A stretch of DNA of 64,000 nt from Alkalicoccus halolimnae (GTDB taxonomy: Bacteria > Bacillota > Bacilli > Bacillales > Salisediminibacteriaceae), in NCBI RefSeq assembly GCF_008014775.2, contig NZ_CP144914.1, positions 2,604,001 through 2,668,000 on the forward strand, written 5' to 3'. The notes beneath the pieces are model-generated. The model saw only the letters and a program-made list of their open reading frames with translations, searched no databases and had not been told where the DNA came from. How positions within the stretch are numbered: the first letter of the stretch is position 1; the number at the start of each line of letters is the position of its first letter. Positions 41,965-50,524 of the stretch are shown in pieces. A program made the translations under genes and the position numbers.

Positions 41965-42575
41965 GGCTGTTCCACCTCTTCCTCTTCCTGACGTTCCACT
42001 TCACGCACGGCATCCGGATTTACGACAACGTTTATTGTCGTAAAGTACTGCGGCAGATATTCTTCATACCAGAATGGGTCTTCTTCCGCTTCTTCATTAA
42101 TTTCCTCTCCCAGTATACTTTCGACTTCCGCCCGCTGAATCATCGGCGAGTTTTCCAGCTCGTGCTGATACTTCGCAACGTCCGGCATTGTCGTCAGAAG
42201 AACTTCCACACGCAGCTGACCTGGAAACTGGTAATCAAAAAATGTCATCATACCCTCCTGCGGCATCAGCCTGACTGTCTCTTCAAGCAGAGCGGAGACC
42301 GGCACCACTTTTTCGGCCAGCTCTTCCAGCTTATCGTCAAGTTCATCCAGATCCCCGCTGCGGTATTCGGCCAGCTCCTGTTCAAGTTCGGCAGCCTCCA
42401 GCCGTTTTTCTTCCAGTTCCGTTGAAGTCCGTGCAGTTTCTTCTTCCATAGTGGAAACAGTGTTAAGCATAAAGATCAACACTATCAGCCCTGCCAGACC
42501 GAGGATCAGAACATAAACCGGAAGCATACTCGTTTTTCTTTTCCGTCGGGGCAGTAAATTAATTTCTACCGGCAT
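41961..42575 (-). CDS. pilN: type IV pilus assembly protein, PilN-like
   Basis: A 204-residue protein starting MPVEINLLPRRKRK, which contains the INLLP motif that binds PilM, then one membrane helix (about 19-38), a coiled coil and an acidic periplasmic-type domain. It follows pilM by 2 bp. The alignment complex PilMNO links the cytoplasmic motor to the pilus. Confidence 0.9.
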   Translation of the reverse strand: MPVEINLLPRRKRKTSMLPVYVLILGLAGLIVLIFMLNTVSTMEEETARTSTELEEKRLEAAELEQELAEYRSGDLDELDDKLEELAEKVVPVSALLEETVRLMPQEGMMTFFDYQFPGQLRVEVLLTTMPDVAKYQHELENSPMIQRAEVESILGEEINEEAEEDPFWYEEYLPQYFTTINVVVNPDAVREVERQEEEEVEQP

Positions 42576-42577
42576 CG

Positions 42578-43555
42578 TTACACCTCTTTTTTCAGTGCCA
42601 GTCCGATCGGCGTATAAAACTGCCGTCCGATCGGCTGATTCTGATTTGTTTCCCAGTCGGTCTCTTCAAACAGGCTGACAGGAAGATCGATTTGATTTTT
42701 CAACACTTTCATAAATAAATCGGTATAAGGATGATCCCCTGTTACGACTACACCCGTTACCTCAGCTTCTCCGTGCTGATAATGGAACTGATAAAAATTC
42801 ATCAGCTTTCCGAGTTCTTCCAGGACAGGCTCCCATGAGGCTTTGAGTTCTTCTTCTGTCCCCTGCCACTGCTGTTGTGATTCCTCCCCGGCCTCCCAGA
42901 GATGTGCCCCGTCTTCGATAGCTATTGTTCTCACTACGAGAGGAAGCTCTCCTGCAAAAATACTCACCTGCAGCAGCATCGGAGAAAGCTGTAGAAACAT
43001 CGTATGAGACTCCGCTTCCGTTTTTCCAAAAGCATCATAAAGACGGTAAAGGGCCAGCGCTGAAATGTCAGCGGCGGCAGGTTTTAATTTCACTTCGCGT
43101 ATCAGCCGCGAAAGAGTCGTCACTGCCTCTTCAGGCGCAGCAAATACGAGCAGTTCCCTCTCTTCCTCGTTCCGGCTGATTTCGTGCCAGTCAAACACCG
43201 GCTGCTCTACAGGCAGATGGAGCGTTTCTCCGAGCTCCAAAAATAAATGACCGAGCACGTTCTCATCTTTTACGTCCATTGGAATCGTATGGCGGCGCAC
43301 AATTGCGAGCGTGTCAGGCAGGGAAAAAACGATCTGTCTTCCCTGCAGCTTCCATGCGTCCGTGCATTCCTGGAGAATGGTGAGGAGCGTATCAACTTCT
43401 TTTACCTGGCCGCCCTCGAAAATTCCCGGCGGAAGAAAACGCTCTTCAATTACTTCCACTCCGCTTAGGGAACTGCCCTTCACACGCGCATAGCGAATGA
43501 CGTGATCGGCAATTAACAGGGCGTGCTGCGTTTTTTTGGGAAAGGAAATATTCAT
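42578..43555 (-). CDS. pilM: type IV pilus assembly protein, PilM-like (actin-fold ATPase)
   Basis: A 325-residue cytoplasmic protein with an actin-like/FtsA-related fold. The opening HALLIADHVIRYARVKG and FSLPDTLAIVRRHTIPM match PilM. The phosphate-binding glycine motifs are poorly conserved, as often in Gram-positive PilM. It binds the N-terminus of PilN. The upstream gap of 290 bp to pilD contains a family 1 element. Confidence 0.87.
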   Translation of the reverse strand: MNISFPKKTQHALLIADHVIRYARVKGSSLSGVEVIEERFLPPGIFEGGQVKEVDTLLTILQECTDAWKLQGRQIVFSLPDTLAIVRRHTIPMDVKDENVLGHLFLELGETLHLPVEQPVFDWHEISRNEEERELLVFAAPEEAVTTLSRLIREVKLKPAAADISALALYRLYDAFGKTEAESHTMFLQLSPMLLQVSIFAGELPLVVRTIAIEDGAHLWEAGEESQQQWQGTEEELKASWEPVLEELGKLMNFYQFHYQHGEAEVTGVVVTGDHPYTDLFMKVLKNQIDLPVSLFEETDWETNQNQPIGRQFYTPIGLALKKEV

Positions 43556-43614
43556 ATACGACCCGCTTTCTCTATGTAATACTCTTGCTGAAAATGGTAA
43601 AAATTTATTTGTAA

Positions 43615-43780
43615 GGCTGCCTTGAAAAAAAAGTATTGAAGCGATGAACGTGCGCTTTCGTTACCATGGGAACGCTTCAGCTTATGGTAAAAAGACAGAG
43701 CAGGAGCTGCCTTCTCATAAAGGTTCATATATAGCTTGTTTTCAACAAGTTCGCGTAAGGGCCATAAACTTTAACACTGC
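43615..43780 (-). mobile_element. family 1 element, internally deleted copy F, in the pilus operon
   Basis: A 166-bp inverted copy starts GGCTGCCTTGAAAA and ends TTTAACACTGC. It is flanked by the perfect 9-bp repeat TATTTGTAA (43606-43614 and 43781-43789), the cleanest target duplication of the family. It lies between pilD and pilM and could affect read-through. Confidence 0.75.
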
Positions 43781-43844
43781 TATTTGTAAAACGATCTTCT
43801 CTAATTATGAGACTGCGGCCCTGCTTTCCGGCAGCTGATCTCTC

Positions 43845-44627
43845 TTATAAAAATACGAACATTACTAAAGCCTGAATCCAGGAAGCGTAGAGCTCGATCA
43901 ATGTTTCTCCAGCGAAATAAACAGTTACGGCACCGAGCGCAATAAACGGTCCGAAAGGCACTTCTGTTTTCCGGCCCCATCCCTTTGTTTTCATGCCGAT
44001 CAATCCGATCACAAGACCGGCTGCGGCCGCGAGAAATAATGACAGAAACATTCCGCTCAGTCCGAGAAGAAGGCCCACAACGCCGTAAAGCTTAATATCG
44101 CCGCCTCCTACGCCGCCTTTGGAAACGACAGCCACGAGCAGAAGCAGGACAAAGCCTGCCGCCCCTCCGAGAAACGCATCCCACCACGGATCAAGCGGAG
44201 CTGCAGTCAGACGGAGCAGAGCGAGCGGAACGACAAAAAACAAGAGAACTTTATCAGGAATAATTTTTTCGGAAAGATCACTGACGGTAATAATCAGCAG
44301 CATCGATACAAACAACAGCGCAGCCAGAAGTTCCCAAGAAAAACCAATCGTATGATAACTCAGGACAAACAGCAGTCCTGACAGCAGTTCAAAAAACGGA
44401 TAAACAGGCGAAATACTGGTTCCGCATTTCCGGCATCGTCCTCTCTGCAGAACAAAGGAAACAACAGGAATCAGCTCCCATGCACCGAGCGTATAGCCGC
44501 ATGCAGGACAGTGGGAACGCGGGTGAACGAGCGATTCCCCTTTCGGCAGCCGAAGACCTGCTACGTTGTAAAACGATCCAAGGACAAGCCCTGTAACAAA
44601 AATATATATGTACCAGAATACTTCCAT
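43845..44627 (-). CDS. pilD: type IV prepilin peptidase / N-methyltransferase
   Basis: A 260-residue polytopic membrane aspartyl protease. The zinc site is CPAC (near residue 40) and CRKC (near 65); the catalytic aspartates are in VSDLSEKIIPD and GGGDIKLYG. It cleaves the leader of the pilin encoded upstream and methylates the new N-terminus. The start is the ATG behind GGAGCTGAAAG; a GTG seven codons upstream is less likely. It is separated from the pilin gene by about 1 kb of mobile-element sequence. Confidence 0.94.
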   Translation of the reverse strand: MEVFWYIYIFVTGLVLGSFYNVAGLRLPKGESLVHPRSHCPACGYTLGAWELIPVVSFVLQRGRCRKCGTSISPVYPFFELLSGLLFVLSYHTIGFSWELLAALLFVSMLLIITVSDLSEKIIPDKVLLFFVVPLALLRLTAAPLDPWWDAFLGGAAGFVLLLLVAVVSKGGVGGGDIKLYGVVGLLLGLSGMFLSLFLAAAAGLVIGLIGMKTKGWGRKTEVPFGPFIALGAVTVYFAGETLIELYASWIQALVMFVFL

Positions 44628-44892
44628 TCTTTCAGCTCCAGCCCGCACCAGCGATGATCATGACACTTATTTCCTATTATAGTCGTTTTACGAGAGAGAA
44701 GAAACCTCTAAACGAAAGGCATATCCATCTAACTCAGACAGTCAGCCTCATTTTTAAGCTGTGTGAATCTGTTTCATATGTAATTATAAGGAAAAAATTT
44801 CTGGACATTGTGAATGATTTTCACTTCGGACGGACGCTTGCCGCGGGGCTCGTCTGCAACTCATTCTTCCAGTGTAAAGCACTGGAAGAATA

Positions 44893-45298
44893 CAGAGTGT
44901 TGATTAAGTAAAGAAAGAAGTCTATGTATTCTATTCCTTGTATTTTCTCCTCCGCTTACCGGCGGAAGCCTGCCGTGGGGCTTGTCTTCAGCTATTTCTA
45001 ATGCCGGACTGCATTGGAAAGGATCTTCAGACGGCGCTTCACACCCACTGGCGTCCCCGCCGGACACTACAGAGAAAATCACCTTTTTTTATAGGAGAAA
45101 CCTGTATGTAGTACGCTTGTAATCGCAGCAAAGTCTGTCTTTTTGTTCAGAGGCTGGAGCTGTAGAAGGATGAAGAGTGAGTCTTTGTTTTATGAAAGGC
45201 AGGTCAGCTGAGAGAGGTTCCCCCGGAAAGCGACTTTTCGAAAGTGGAAAAAGCCAACTGCCTACTTATACAGGAAAAATTACTTTGTAAACAGCCTG
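44893..45298 (-). mobile_element. non-coding MITE-like element, family 2, copy 2
   Basis: A 406-bp element, inverted relative to 24193-24600 and collinear with it over its whole length. Ends: CAGAGTGTTGATTAAG and TTTGTAAACAGCCTG. Flanked by a 29-bp direct repeat (44863-44891 and 45300-45328) that is itself a hairpin, ATTCTTCCAGT / CACTGGAAGAAT, with one loop mismatch. The target differs in sequence from that of copy 1 but is again a hairpin, so the element duplicates about 30 bp on insertion. Confidence 0.8.
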
Positions 45299-45489
45299 AA
45301 TTCTTCCAGTTTAAAGCACTGGAAGAATGGATTTTCAGACTTCGCTCAAACCCGTCGGAGTTGCCGCCTTTCGTTTCAATCTTCCATCTTTATATATAAA
45401 TATTTGAATTATTAATTTGATTCAATTTCATAATTGCTTTTATTAAGAAAATATACGAACATTATTAGTTTTTTCAGAAACGAATTTCC

Positions 45490-45636
45490 TTATTTAAAAA
45501 GTGACCGCAGTGCAAGACGGCGTCTCCCGGAGGATCAGTGAAGTCTGAAGATCCACTTTTGCGGGCCCTTCGCAAAAGTCAGCTGAAGACAAGCCCTCGG
45601 GAAAGCGTCCGTCTGTAACGGAGGTCACGTTCGGCA
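45490..45636. repeat. diverged fragment related to family 2
   Basis: AAGTCTGAAGATCCAC, AGCTGAAGACAAGCCC and GGGAAAGCGTCCGTCTGTAACGGAGG resemble the central and 3' blocks of the family 2 element, with different ends. A similar short piece lies at 44824-44860 (CGGACGCTTGCCGCGGGGCTCGTCT, read on the other strand). Probably older copies or a related family common in alkaliphilic bacilli. Confidence 0.5.
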
Positions 45637-45645
45637 GACAAAAAA

Positions 45646-45682
45646 ACTGTTTCCAGCAGGCTTGGCTGCCTGTGGAAACAGT
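45646..45682 (-). terminator. intrinsic terminator after the pilin gene
   Basis: ACTGTTTCCagCAGGC pairs with GCCTGtGGAAACAGT; on the minus strand a T-run follows. It would separate the abundant pilin message from pilD and downstream genes. Confidence 0.85.
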
Positions 45683-45691
45683 AAGGGTGCT

Positions 45692-46165
45692 TTATTCTTC
45701 AGTACTTGACGTACCGATCGCTTCACGGCCGTCTTCACGGATGTTGGAGATTGTCACTGAGGAGAAAATATTGTCTCCGTTATTAAGTGTTACTCTGTAT
45801 TCTCCATCCTCACCTGATACGACATATGCATTTTCATAAGCGTCACCGTCCGGATCTTCAAGCTCTGCTTCCAGATAATCAGCACTTACAAGGTTAATCT
45901 CACCTTCCGTAGCATCACTTAAAGCATCAAACCTTGTACCTGCATCTGCATTTTCAGAAATAGTCGCGAGTCTTGCTGAGCTTACCATTGCTTCTGCGTT
46001 GGCAATGTGGGCGTCCTGACGGGAGTTATCGATGATACCGGAAACGCTCGGTATAGCAATGGCTGCGATGATACCAAGAATAACGATAACCGCCAGCAGC
46101 TCCACGAGCGTGAGACCTTTCTGGTTTTTTACATACTGTCGAATGTTCTTTACAATTTTCCTCAT
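45692..46165 (-). CDS. pilA: type IV major pilin-like protein
   Basis: A 157-residue prepilin with a short basic leader ending QKG, then LTLVELLAVIVILGIIAAIAIP, the class III signal and assembly helix with Glu5. Cleavage after G by PilD is expected. The globular part (about 60-157) is acidic. The start is the ATG behind GGAGGG. It has its own promoter, a long leader and a terminator, so it is probably the most expressed gene of the locus. Confidence 0.94.
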   Translation of the reverse strand: MRKIVKNIRQYVKNQKGLTLVELLAVIVILGIIAAIAIPSVSGIIDNSRQDAHIANAEAMVSSARLATISENADAGTRFDALSDATEGEINLVSADYLEAELEDPDGDAYENAYVVSGEDGEYRVTLNNGDNIFSSVTISNIREDGREAIGTSSTEE

Positions 46166-46240
46166 GTTCAATCCCTCCAAAAAATCTAATTATTAGTTGA
46201 TGCATTGTTCCCTACAGTGAACGTTTCCGCCTGAATAAAT

Positions 46241-46280
46241 AAAACCGGCCCTTTCCCCCATAGTTGAAAAAAGCCGGTTG
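46241..46280 (-). terminator. terminator-like hairpin in the pilin leader
   Basis: On the minus strand AACCGGC pairs with GCCGGTT and is followed by TTATTTATT, 75 bp before the pilin start codon. It could be the end of the pilC transcript or a leader attenuator. Confidence 0.65.
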
Positions 46281-46448
46281 CACTACTCGCTCCTCTTCCA
46301 TCAAGTGCCCACATAAAACGGAAGTTTCATTGCTCTTTTCATATAGAGTTGCCTGGTTTTAAACGCCTCACAAGTTTCCTCAGCATTTTGCGTGCTTCGG
46401 GAACGGGCGAATGGATTAAGGTGATAATAAAGCGCTAGATCAGTTCCT

Positions 46449-46476
46449 ATTGTATACCATATAAAAAATAAAACAA
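46449..46476 (-). promoter_or_regulatory. predicted sigma-A promoter of the pilin gene
   Basis: TTGTTT (46476-46471), 16-nt spacer, then TACAAT (46454-46449), giving a leader of about 275 nt. The leader contains the hairpin at 46241-46280. I do not recognise a known riboswitch (the c-di-GMP GEMM motifs are not evident). Confidence 0.55.
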
Positions 46477-46579
46477 GCTCTTTAGTCCTAAATATTTTGT
46501 CTTCCAGCACTTTTTAGGATAAAGTCCTAATCCATTTTGACCCTTGATTTTCTTTTCTGGGCCTAAAGATGAAAAGCTT

Positions 46580-47785
46580 CTATTGGATCGTATCGAAGAC
46601 TTCGAACATTGGGACGGCAATAGCTGCGACAATGACCCCGACAACGACGGCAAGTACTGCAATAAGCACGGGTTCAAGCATACTTTTCATACGGTCGGTA
46701 GACTGGTCCACTTCTTCCTCATAATAATCGGCAACTTTAGCAAACATCTGATCAAGTGCCCCGGTTTCTTCCCCAACCGCTACCATCTGGGTGACAAGCG
46801 GAGGGAAGATCCAATGGTTTTCCATCGGTACAGCCAGTGATTCCCCTTTCTCGAGCGAAACCTTCGAATCCCGGATTACTGAAGCAAGCACTTCGTTACC
46901 GACGATCCGCTCCACGATGGAGGTGGCGTGCAGAATCGGGACGGAGCTCGAAAACAGGGAACTCCACGTCCGGCTCATCCGCGCCAGTGCGGCTTTGCGG
47001 AGAATGCTCCCGATAACCGGGAGGCGCAGCAGCACGTAATCTTTCCAGTAGCGGTAGGTTCGATTTCTTTTCGCTGCATACATCGAAACCGGAAAAACGA
47101 GAGCAAACAGAACAACCACCCACCAGAACTGTGATGCAATGCTGCCTGCTGAAAGAACAAACTGGGTAATCCACGGAAGTTCCGCACCGAAACCGCTGAA
47201 CATCACGGCGAAGGTCGGTACGACTACTGCCAGCAGAAAGACAACGACTCCGATGGAAGCAGCAGCAAGAATCAGCGGGTAGGAGAGGGCTGACAGCACT
47301 TTCTGTTTCAGCCTGTACTGCTTTTCAAACGAGATCGCGAGACGTTCCATAATATCGTCGAGACTTCCGCCTGCCTCCCCGGCTCTTACCATATTTGTCA
47401 TCAACGGCGGGAATATGTGCCGCTGCTTTTCCGCCGCTTCTGAAAAAGGCGTTCCGCTGCGGATATCTTCCTCTACCGCCGCAAGAGCTTCCTTCCAGAG
47501 CTTATTTTTGATCTGGCCGCGCAGCAGTCTGACGCTGTCAACGAGGGATATGCCTGCTTCCAGAAGTGTGGCCATCTGTCTTAAAAACAGCACCAGATCT
47601 TTAGCTTTCGTCCGCTGGAACAGTTTAATATCCTGATAAAGCCATCCTTCAAGAGGCAGTACTTCTTTTACATAGATCTGCTTTTTTTCAAGCTTTTCCC
47701 GTGCATCTATCGTTGTGGGAGCTTTCAGCCTGCCCTGAACCGGTATTCCCGCTCCGTCCCGGCCGTAATATTGATAAAAAGGCAC
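46580..47785 (-). CDS. pilC: type IV pilus inner-membrane platform protein PilC
   Basis: A 401-residue protein with two homologous T2SSF cytoplasmic domains (LVLFLRQMATLLEAGISLVDSVRLL and ALARMSRTWSSLFSSSVPILHATSIV) and three membrane segments (about 165-190, 215-235, 370-395). It couples the PilB/PilT motors to pilus assembly. The usual order pilB-pilT-pilC is kept. Confidence 0.95.
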   Translation of the reverse strand: MPFYQYYGRDGAGIPVQGRLKAPTTIDAREKLEKKQIYVKEVLPLEGWLYQDIKLFQRTKAKDLVLFLRQMATLLEAGISLVDSVRLLRGQIKNKLWKEALAAVEEDIRSGTPFSEAAEKQRHIFPPLMTNMVRAGEAGGSLDDIMERLAISFEKQYRLKQKVLSALSYPLILAAASIGVVVFLLAVVVPTFAVMFSGFGAELPWITQFVLSAGSIASQFWWVVVLFALVFPVSMYAAKRNRTYRYWKDYVLLRLPVIGSILRKAALARMSRTWSSLFSSSVPILHATSIVERIVGNEVLASVIRDSKVSLEKGESLAVPMENHWIFPPLVTQMVAVGEETGALDQMFAKVADYYEEEVDQSTDRMKSMLEPVLIAVLAVVVGVIVAAIAVPMFEVFDTIQ

Positions 47786-47800
47786 GTTCGCTCCTCCTCT

Positions 47801-48832
47801 CTAGTCACTTACGTAAACTGCCGCGGTTTCCTGGTCGATCCTTCTTCCCTGCAGCAGCTTCCTCACCGACATTTCCATCGTATGCATTCCCTGTGTGCGA
47901 CCAGTCTGCATGACGGTAGGGATCTGGTGGATTTTTTCATTGCGGATCAAATTTTTCACCGCCGGCGTATTCATCAATATTTCGGTTGCAGCGACCCGTT
48001 CCTGTTTATCTGCGGTGAGCAGCAGACGCTGGGAAATAACAGCTGCGAGGACCGACGCCGTCTGGATACGGACCTGGCCCTGCTGTTCTGGAGGGAAGAC
48101 GTCGATGATGCGGTCCACCGTAGAGGAGGCATCGGTCGTATGGAGCGTACCGAGTACAAGGTGGCCGGTTTCCGCTGCGGTAATTGCGGTGCTGATCGTC
48201 TCCAGATCGCGCATTTCCCCGACGAGAATCACATCGGGATCCTGCCGCAGAGCTGCTCTCAGCCCATTGGCAAAGCTGTGTGTATCAAAGCCGATTTCCC
48301 GCTGGTCCACGAGAGATTTATCGTGAGTATGCAGATACTCGATCGGATCCTCAAGCGTAATAATATGACGGTTCATCGTTTTGTTCATGTAGTGGATCAG
48401 GGAAGCGAGCGTCGTTGATTTCCCCGATCCGGTCGGTCCGGTCACGAGCACGAGTCCCTGCTGTTTCTGAGCTATTTTTTCGAGCGAAGCAGGCATGCCG
48501 AGCTCCTGAATCGTAGGGACCGATGTCGGTACAATTCGGACAGCAAGGCTGATGCACGCCCGCTGGTAATAAGCGTTGATACGGAATCTTGATACACCGG
48601 GAAGTCCGTAGGAAAAGTCCAGCTCCCCTTTTTCTTTGAATGTATCCCACATCGTTTCCGGAATAACGCTACGGGCTGCTGCTTCAGTATCTTCGGGCTT
48701 CATCGCTTCCCCGATGCGGCGTACGAGTTCGCCGTTAATGCGGAAAACCGGAGGCATACCGACCGTAATATGGATATCCGACGCCTCTTTATCAAATGCT
48801 TCTTTTAAAAGTTCCATTGCAAAACTGCTCAA
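47801..48832 (-). CDS. pilT: type IV pilus retraction ATPase PilT
   Basis: A 343-residue hexameric ATPase. Walker A is GPTGSGKSTTLASLI, the Asp box EDPIEYLH, Walker B DPDVILVGEMRD, the His box TGHLVLGTLHT. The C-terminal AIRNLIRE-like motif is present as VKNLIRNEK. It powers retraction (twitching or DNA uptake), which shows that this is a true retractile pilus and not only a Com pseudopilus. 19 bp after pilB. Confidence 0.96.
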   Translation of the reverse strand: MSSFAMELLKEAFDKEASDIHITVGMPPVFRINGELVRRIGEAMKPEDTEAAARSVIPETMWDTFKEKGELDFSYGLPGVSRFRINAYYQRACISLAVRIVPTSVPTIQELGMPASLEKIAQKQQGLVLVTGPTGSGKSTTLASLIHYMNKTMNRHIITLEDPIEYLHTHDKSLVDQREIGFDTHSFANGLRAALRQDPDVILVGEMRDLETISTAITAAETGHLVLGTLHTTDASSTVDRIIDVFPPEQQGQVRIQTASVLAAVISQRLLLTADKQERVAATEILMNTPAVKNLIRNEKIHQIPTVMQTGRTQGMHTMEMSVRKLLQGRRIDQETAAVYVSD

Positions 48833-48851
48833 AGCACGTTCCTCCTCCCTG

Positions 48852-50507
48852 CTACATATCGTCGGCAGCGACGCGGTAAATTTCCTCCATCGTCGTTTCG
48901 CCTTTTATCACTTTAGTGAACCCATCGTCCATTAAAAAAAGCATGCCTTTTTCCTGCAGGTAGTCCCGCACGCGGGAGTGGGGTTCCTGATTGAGCACCA
49001 TCCCCCGTATCCGGTCATCTATGACGAGAAGCTCATGAATGGCCATCCGTCCCTTGTAGCCCGTGTCATTGCACTGCGGACACCCTTCACCTTTGTACAG
49101 CCTGTCTGCGGTAATCTTTCTTTCAGCAAGCGTTTCCTGTTCTACCTTTGTCGGCGTATAGGATGCGGCGCAGGAAGGACAGATCCGGCGCACGAGGCGC
49201 TGGCTGACAATACCGCTGAGCGAAGACATGACAAGATAGGGTTCCACTCCCATGTCGACAAGTCGGGGGATCGTGGCAAGGGCGCTGTTCGTATGAATCG
49301 TACTGAAAACAAGGTGGCCGGTCAGCGATGCACGTACGGCTATTTCCGCCGTTTCCGTATCCCGGATCTCTCCGACCATAATAACATCCGGATCCTGCCG
49401 GAGAATGGAGCGCAGCCCTTTGGCGAAATCCAGGCCGATGGAAGGTTTTACCTGCACCTGGTTGATTCCCGGAAGCTGGTACTCCACCGGATCCTCTGCT
49501 GTAATGACGTTTGCTTCTTCTGTATTCCGTCTGTTGAGCGCGGCGTAAAGCGTCGTCGTTTTACCGGAACCGGTCGGCCCGGTGATGAGAATCATGCCGG
49601 CCGGGCGGTCGATCAATTTATGGAACGCTTCGGCGTTTGCTTTACTGAAATTCAGTTCTTCCACTTCTTTTACTGCTTCTTCCATATCAAGAATACGGAT
49701 AACGATCTTCTCGCCAAAGACCGTCGGCATCGTGGAAATACGCAGATCAGCCGGCGTTCCGTCGAGTGTGACTTTCACACGACCGTCCTGGGGGAGCCTC
49801 GTTTCCGTAATATTCAAATCGGCCATGATTTTCACCCGGGCGGTAACTGCGTTCTGGTGCTCTTTTGACCAGGCCCTTTCGGTATACATCACCCCGTCAA
49901 TCCGGGAGCGGAGGACCACTTTTTTCTCGTGGGGATCGATATGAATGTCACTCGCTTTTTTCTTAAGACCGGTAATAAGTGCCTGGTTAACCATACGGAT
50001 GATCGGCGCTTCCGACTCGTCGTCTGCAATCATGTTATCCGCTGTCCCCTGCTCTTCACCGACTGCCTGCAGGTCTGCCACGTGCCGGTTGTAGTACGTT
50101 TCAATGGCATCGTTAATTTCTTTTTTACTCGCTATCACCGGCTCAATTGCAAACCCGGTAGCCATCCGCAGATCATCGAGGACAAAGTAATCCATTGGAT
50201 CGACCATTGCCGCACGCAGCCGGTCTCCCTTACGTTCAAGAATGAGAAGCTGATTTCTTTCCGCGAACTCCCGGGTTACGGTTTTCGCCGCCTTCTCATC
50301 GATTGGATAGCTCCTAAGATGAACCCGTGGAATGCCGAGCTGCCGCTCCAGCACCTTCAACAGTTCATCTTCGGTAAGCAGCCCTGCTTCTATAAGGGCC
50401 TCACCGAGCTTTTTGCTGCCTTTCGTACGCACCGTCGTTTCGACTTCATTTGTCGAAACGAGACCGGAATCAACTAGTATATCCCCAAGCCGTTTACGTT
50501 TTTCCAT
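48852..50507 (-). CDS. pilB: type IV pilus extension ATPase PilB
   Basis: A 551-residue ATPase with an N-terminal MshEN-type domain (about 1-140, LGEALIEAGLLTEDELLKVLERQLGIP), Walker A GPTGSGKTTTLYAAL, Walker B DPDVIMVGEIRD, His box GHLVFSTIHT and a tetracysteine zinc motif (CPSC ... CPQC). MshEN domains can bind c-di-GMP, so the nucleotide may regulate extension. 17 bp after the VanW-like gene. Confidence 0.96.
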   Translation of the reverse strand: MEKRKRLGDILVDSGLVSTNEVETTVRTKGSKKLGEALIEAGLLTEDELLKVLERQLGIPRVHLRSYPIDEKAAKTVTREFAERNQLLILERKGDRLRAAMVDPMDYFVLDDLRMATGFAIEPVIASKKEINDAIETYYNRHVADLQAVGEEQGTADNMIADDESEAPIIRMVNQALITGLKKKASDIHIDPHEKKVVLRSRIDGVMYTERAWSKEHQNAVTARVKIMADLNITETRLPQDGRVKVTLDGTPADLRISTMPTVFGEKIVIRILDMEEAVKEVEELNFSKANAEAFHKLIDRPAGMILITGPTGSGKTTTLYAALNRRNTEEANVITAEDPVEYQLPGINQVQVKPSIGLDFAKGLRSILRQDPDVIMVGEIRDTETAEIAVRASLTGHLVFSTIHTNSALATIPRLVDMGVEPYLVMSSLSGIVSQRLVRRICPSCAASYTPTKVEQETLAERKITADRLYKGEGCPQCNDTGYKGRMAIHELLVIDDRIRGMVLNQEPHSRVRDYLQEKGMLFLMDDGFTKVIKGETTMEEIYRVAADDM

Positions 50508-50524
50508 CGTAAAGCTTCCCCCTT

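Noticed and set aside
46166..46476. c-di-GMP (GEMM) riboswitch upstream of the pilin
   Set aside because: I could not find the conserved GEMM core or tetraloop-receptor blocks in the leader; only a promoter and a terminator-like hairpin are supported.
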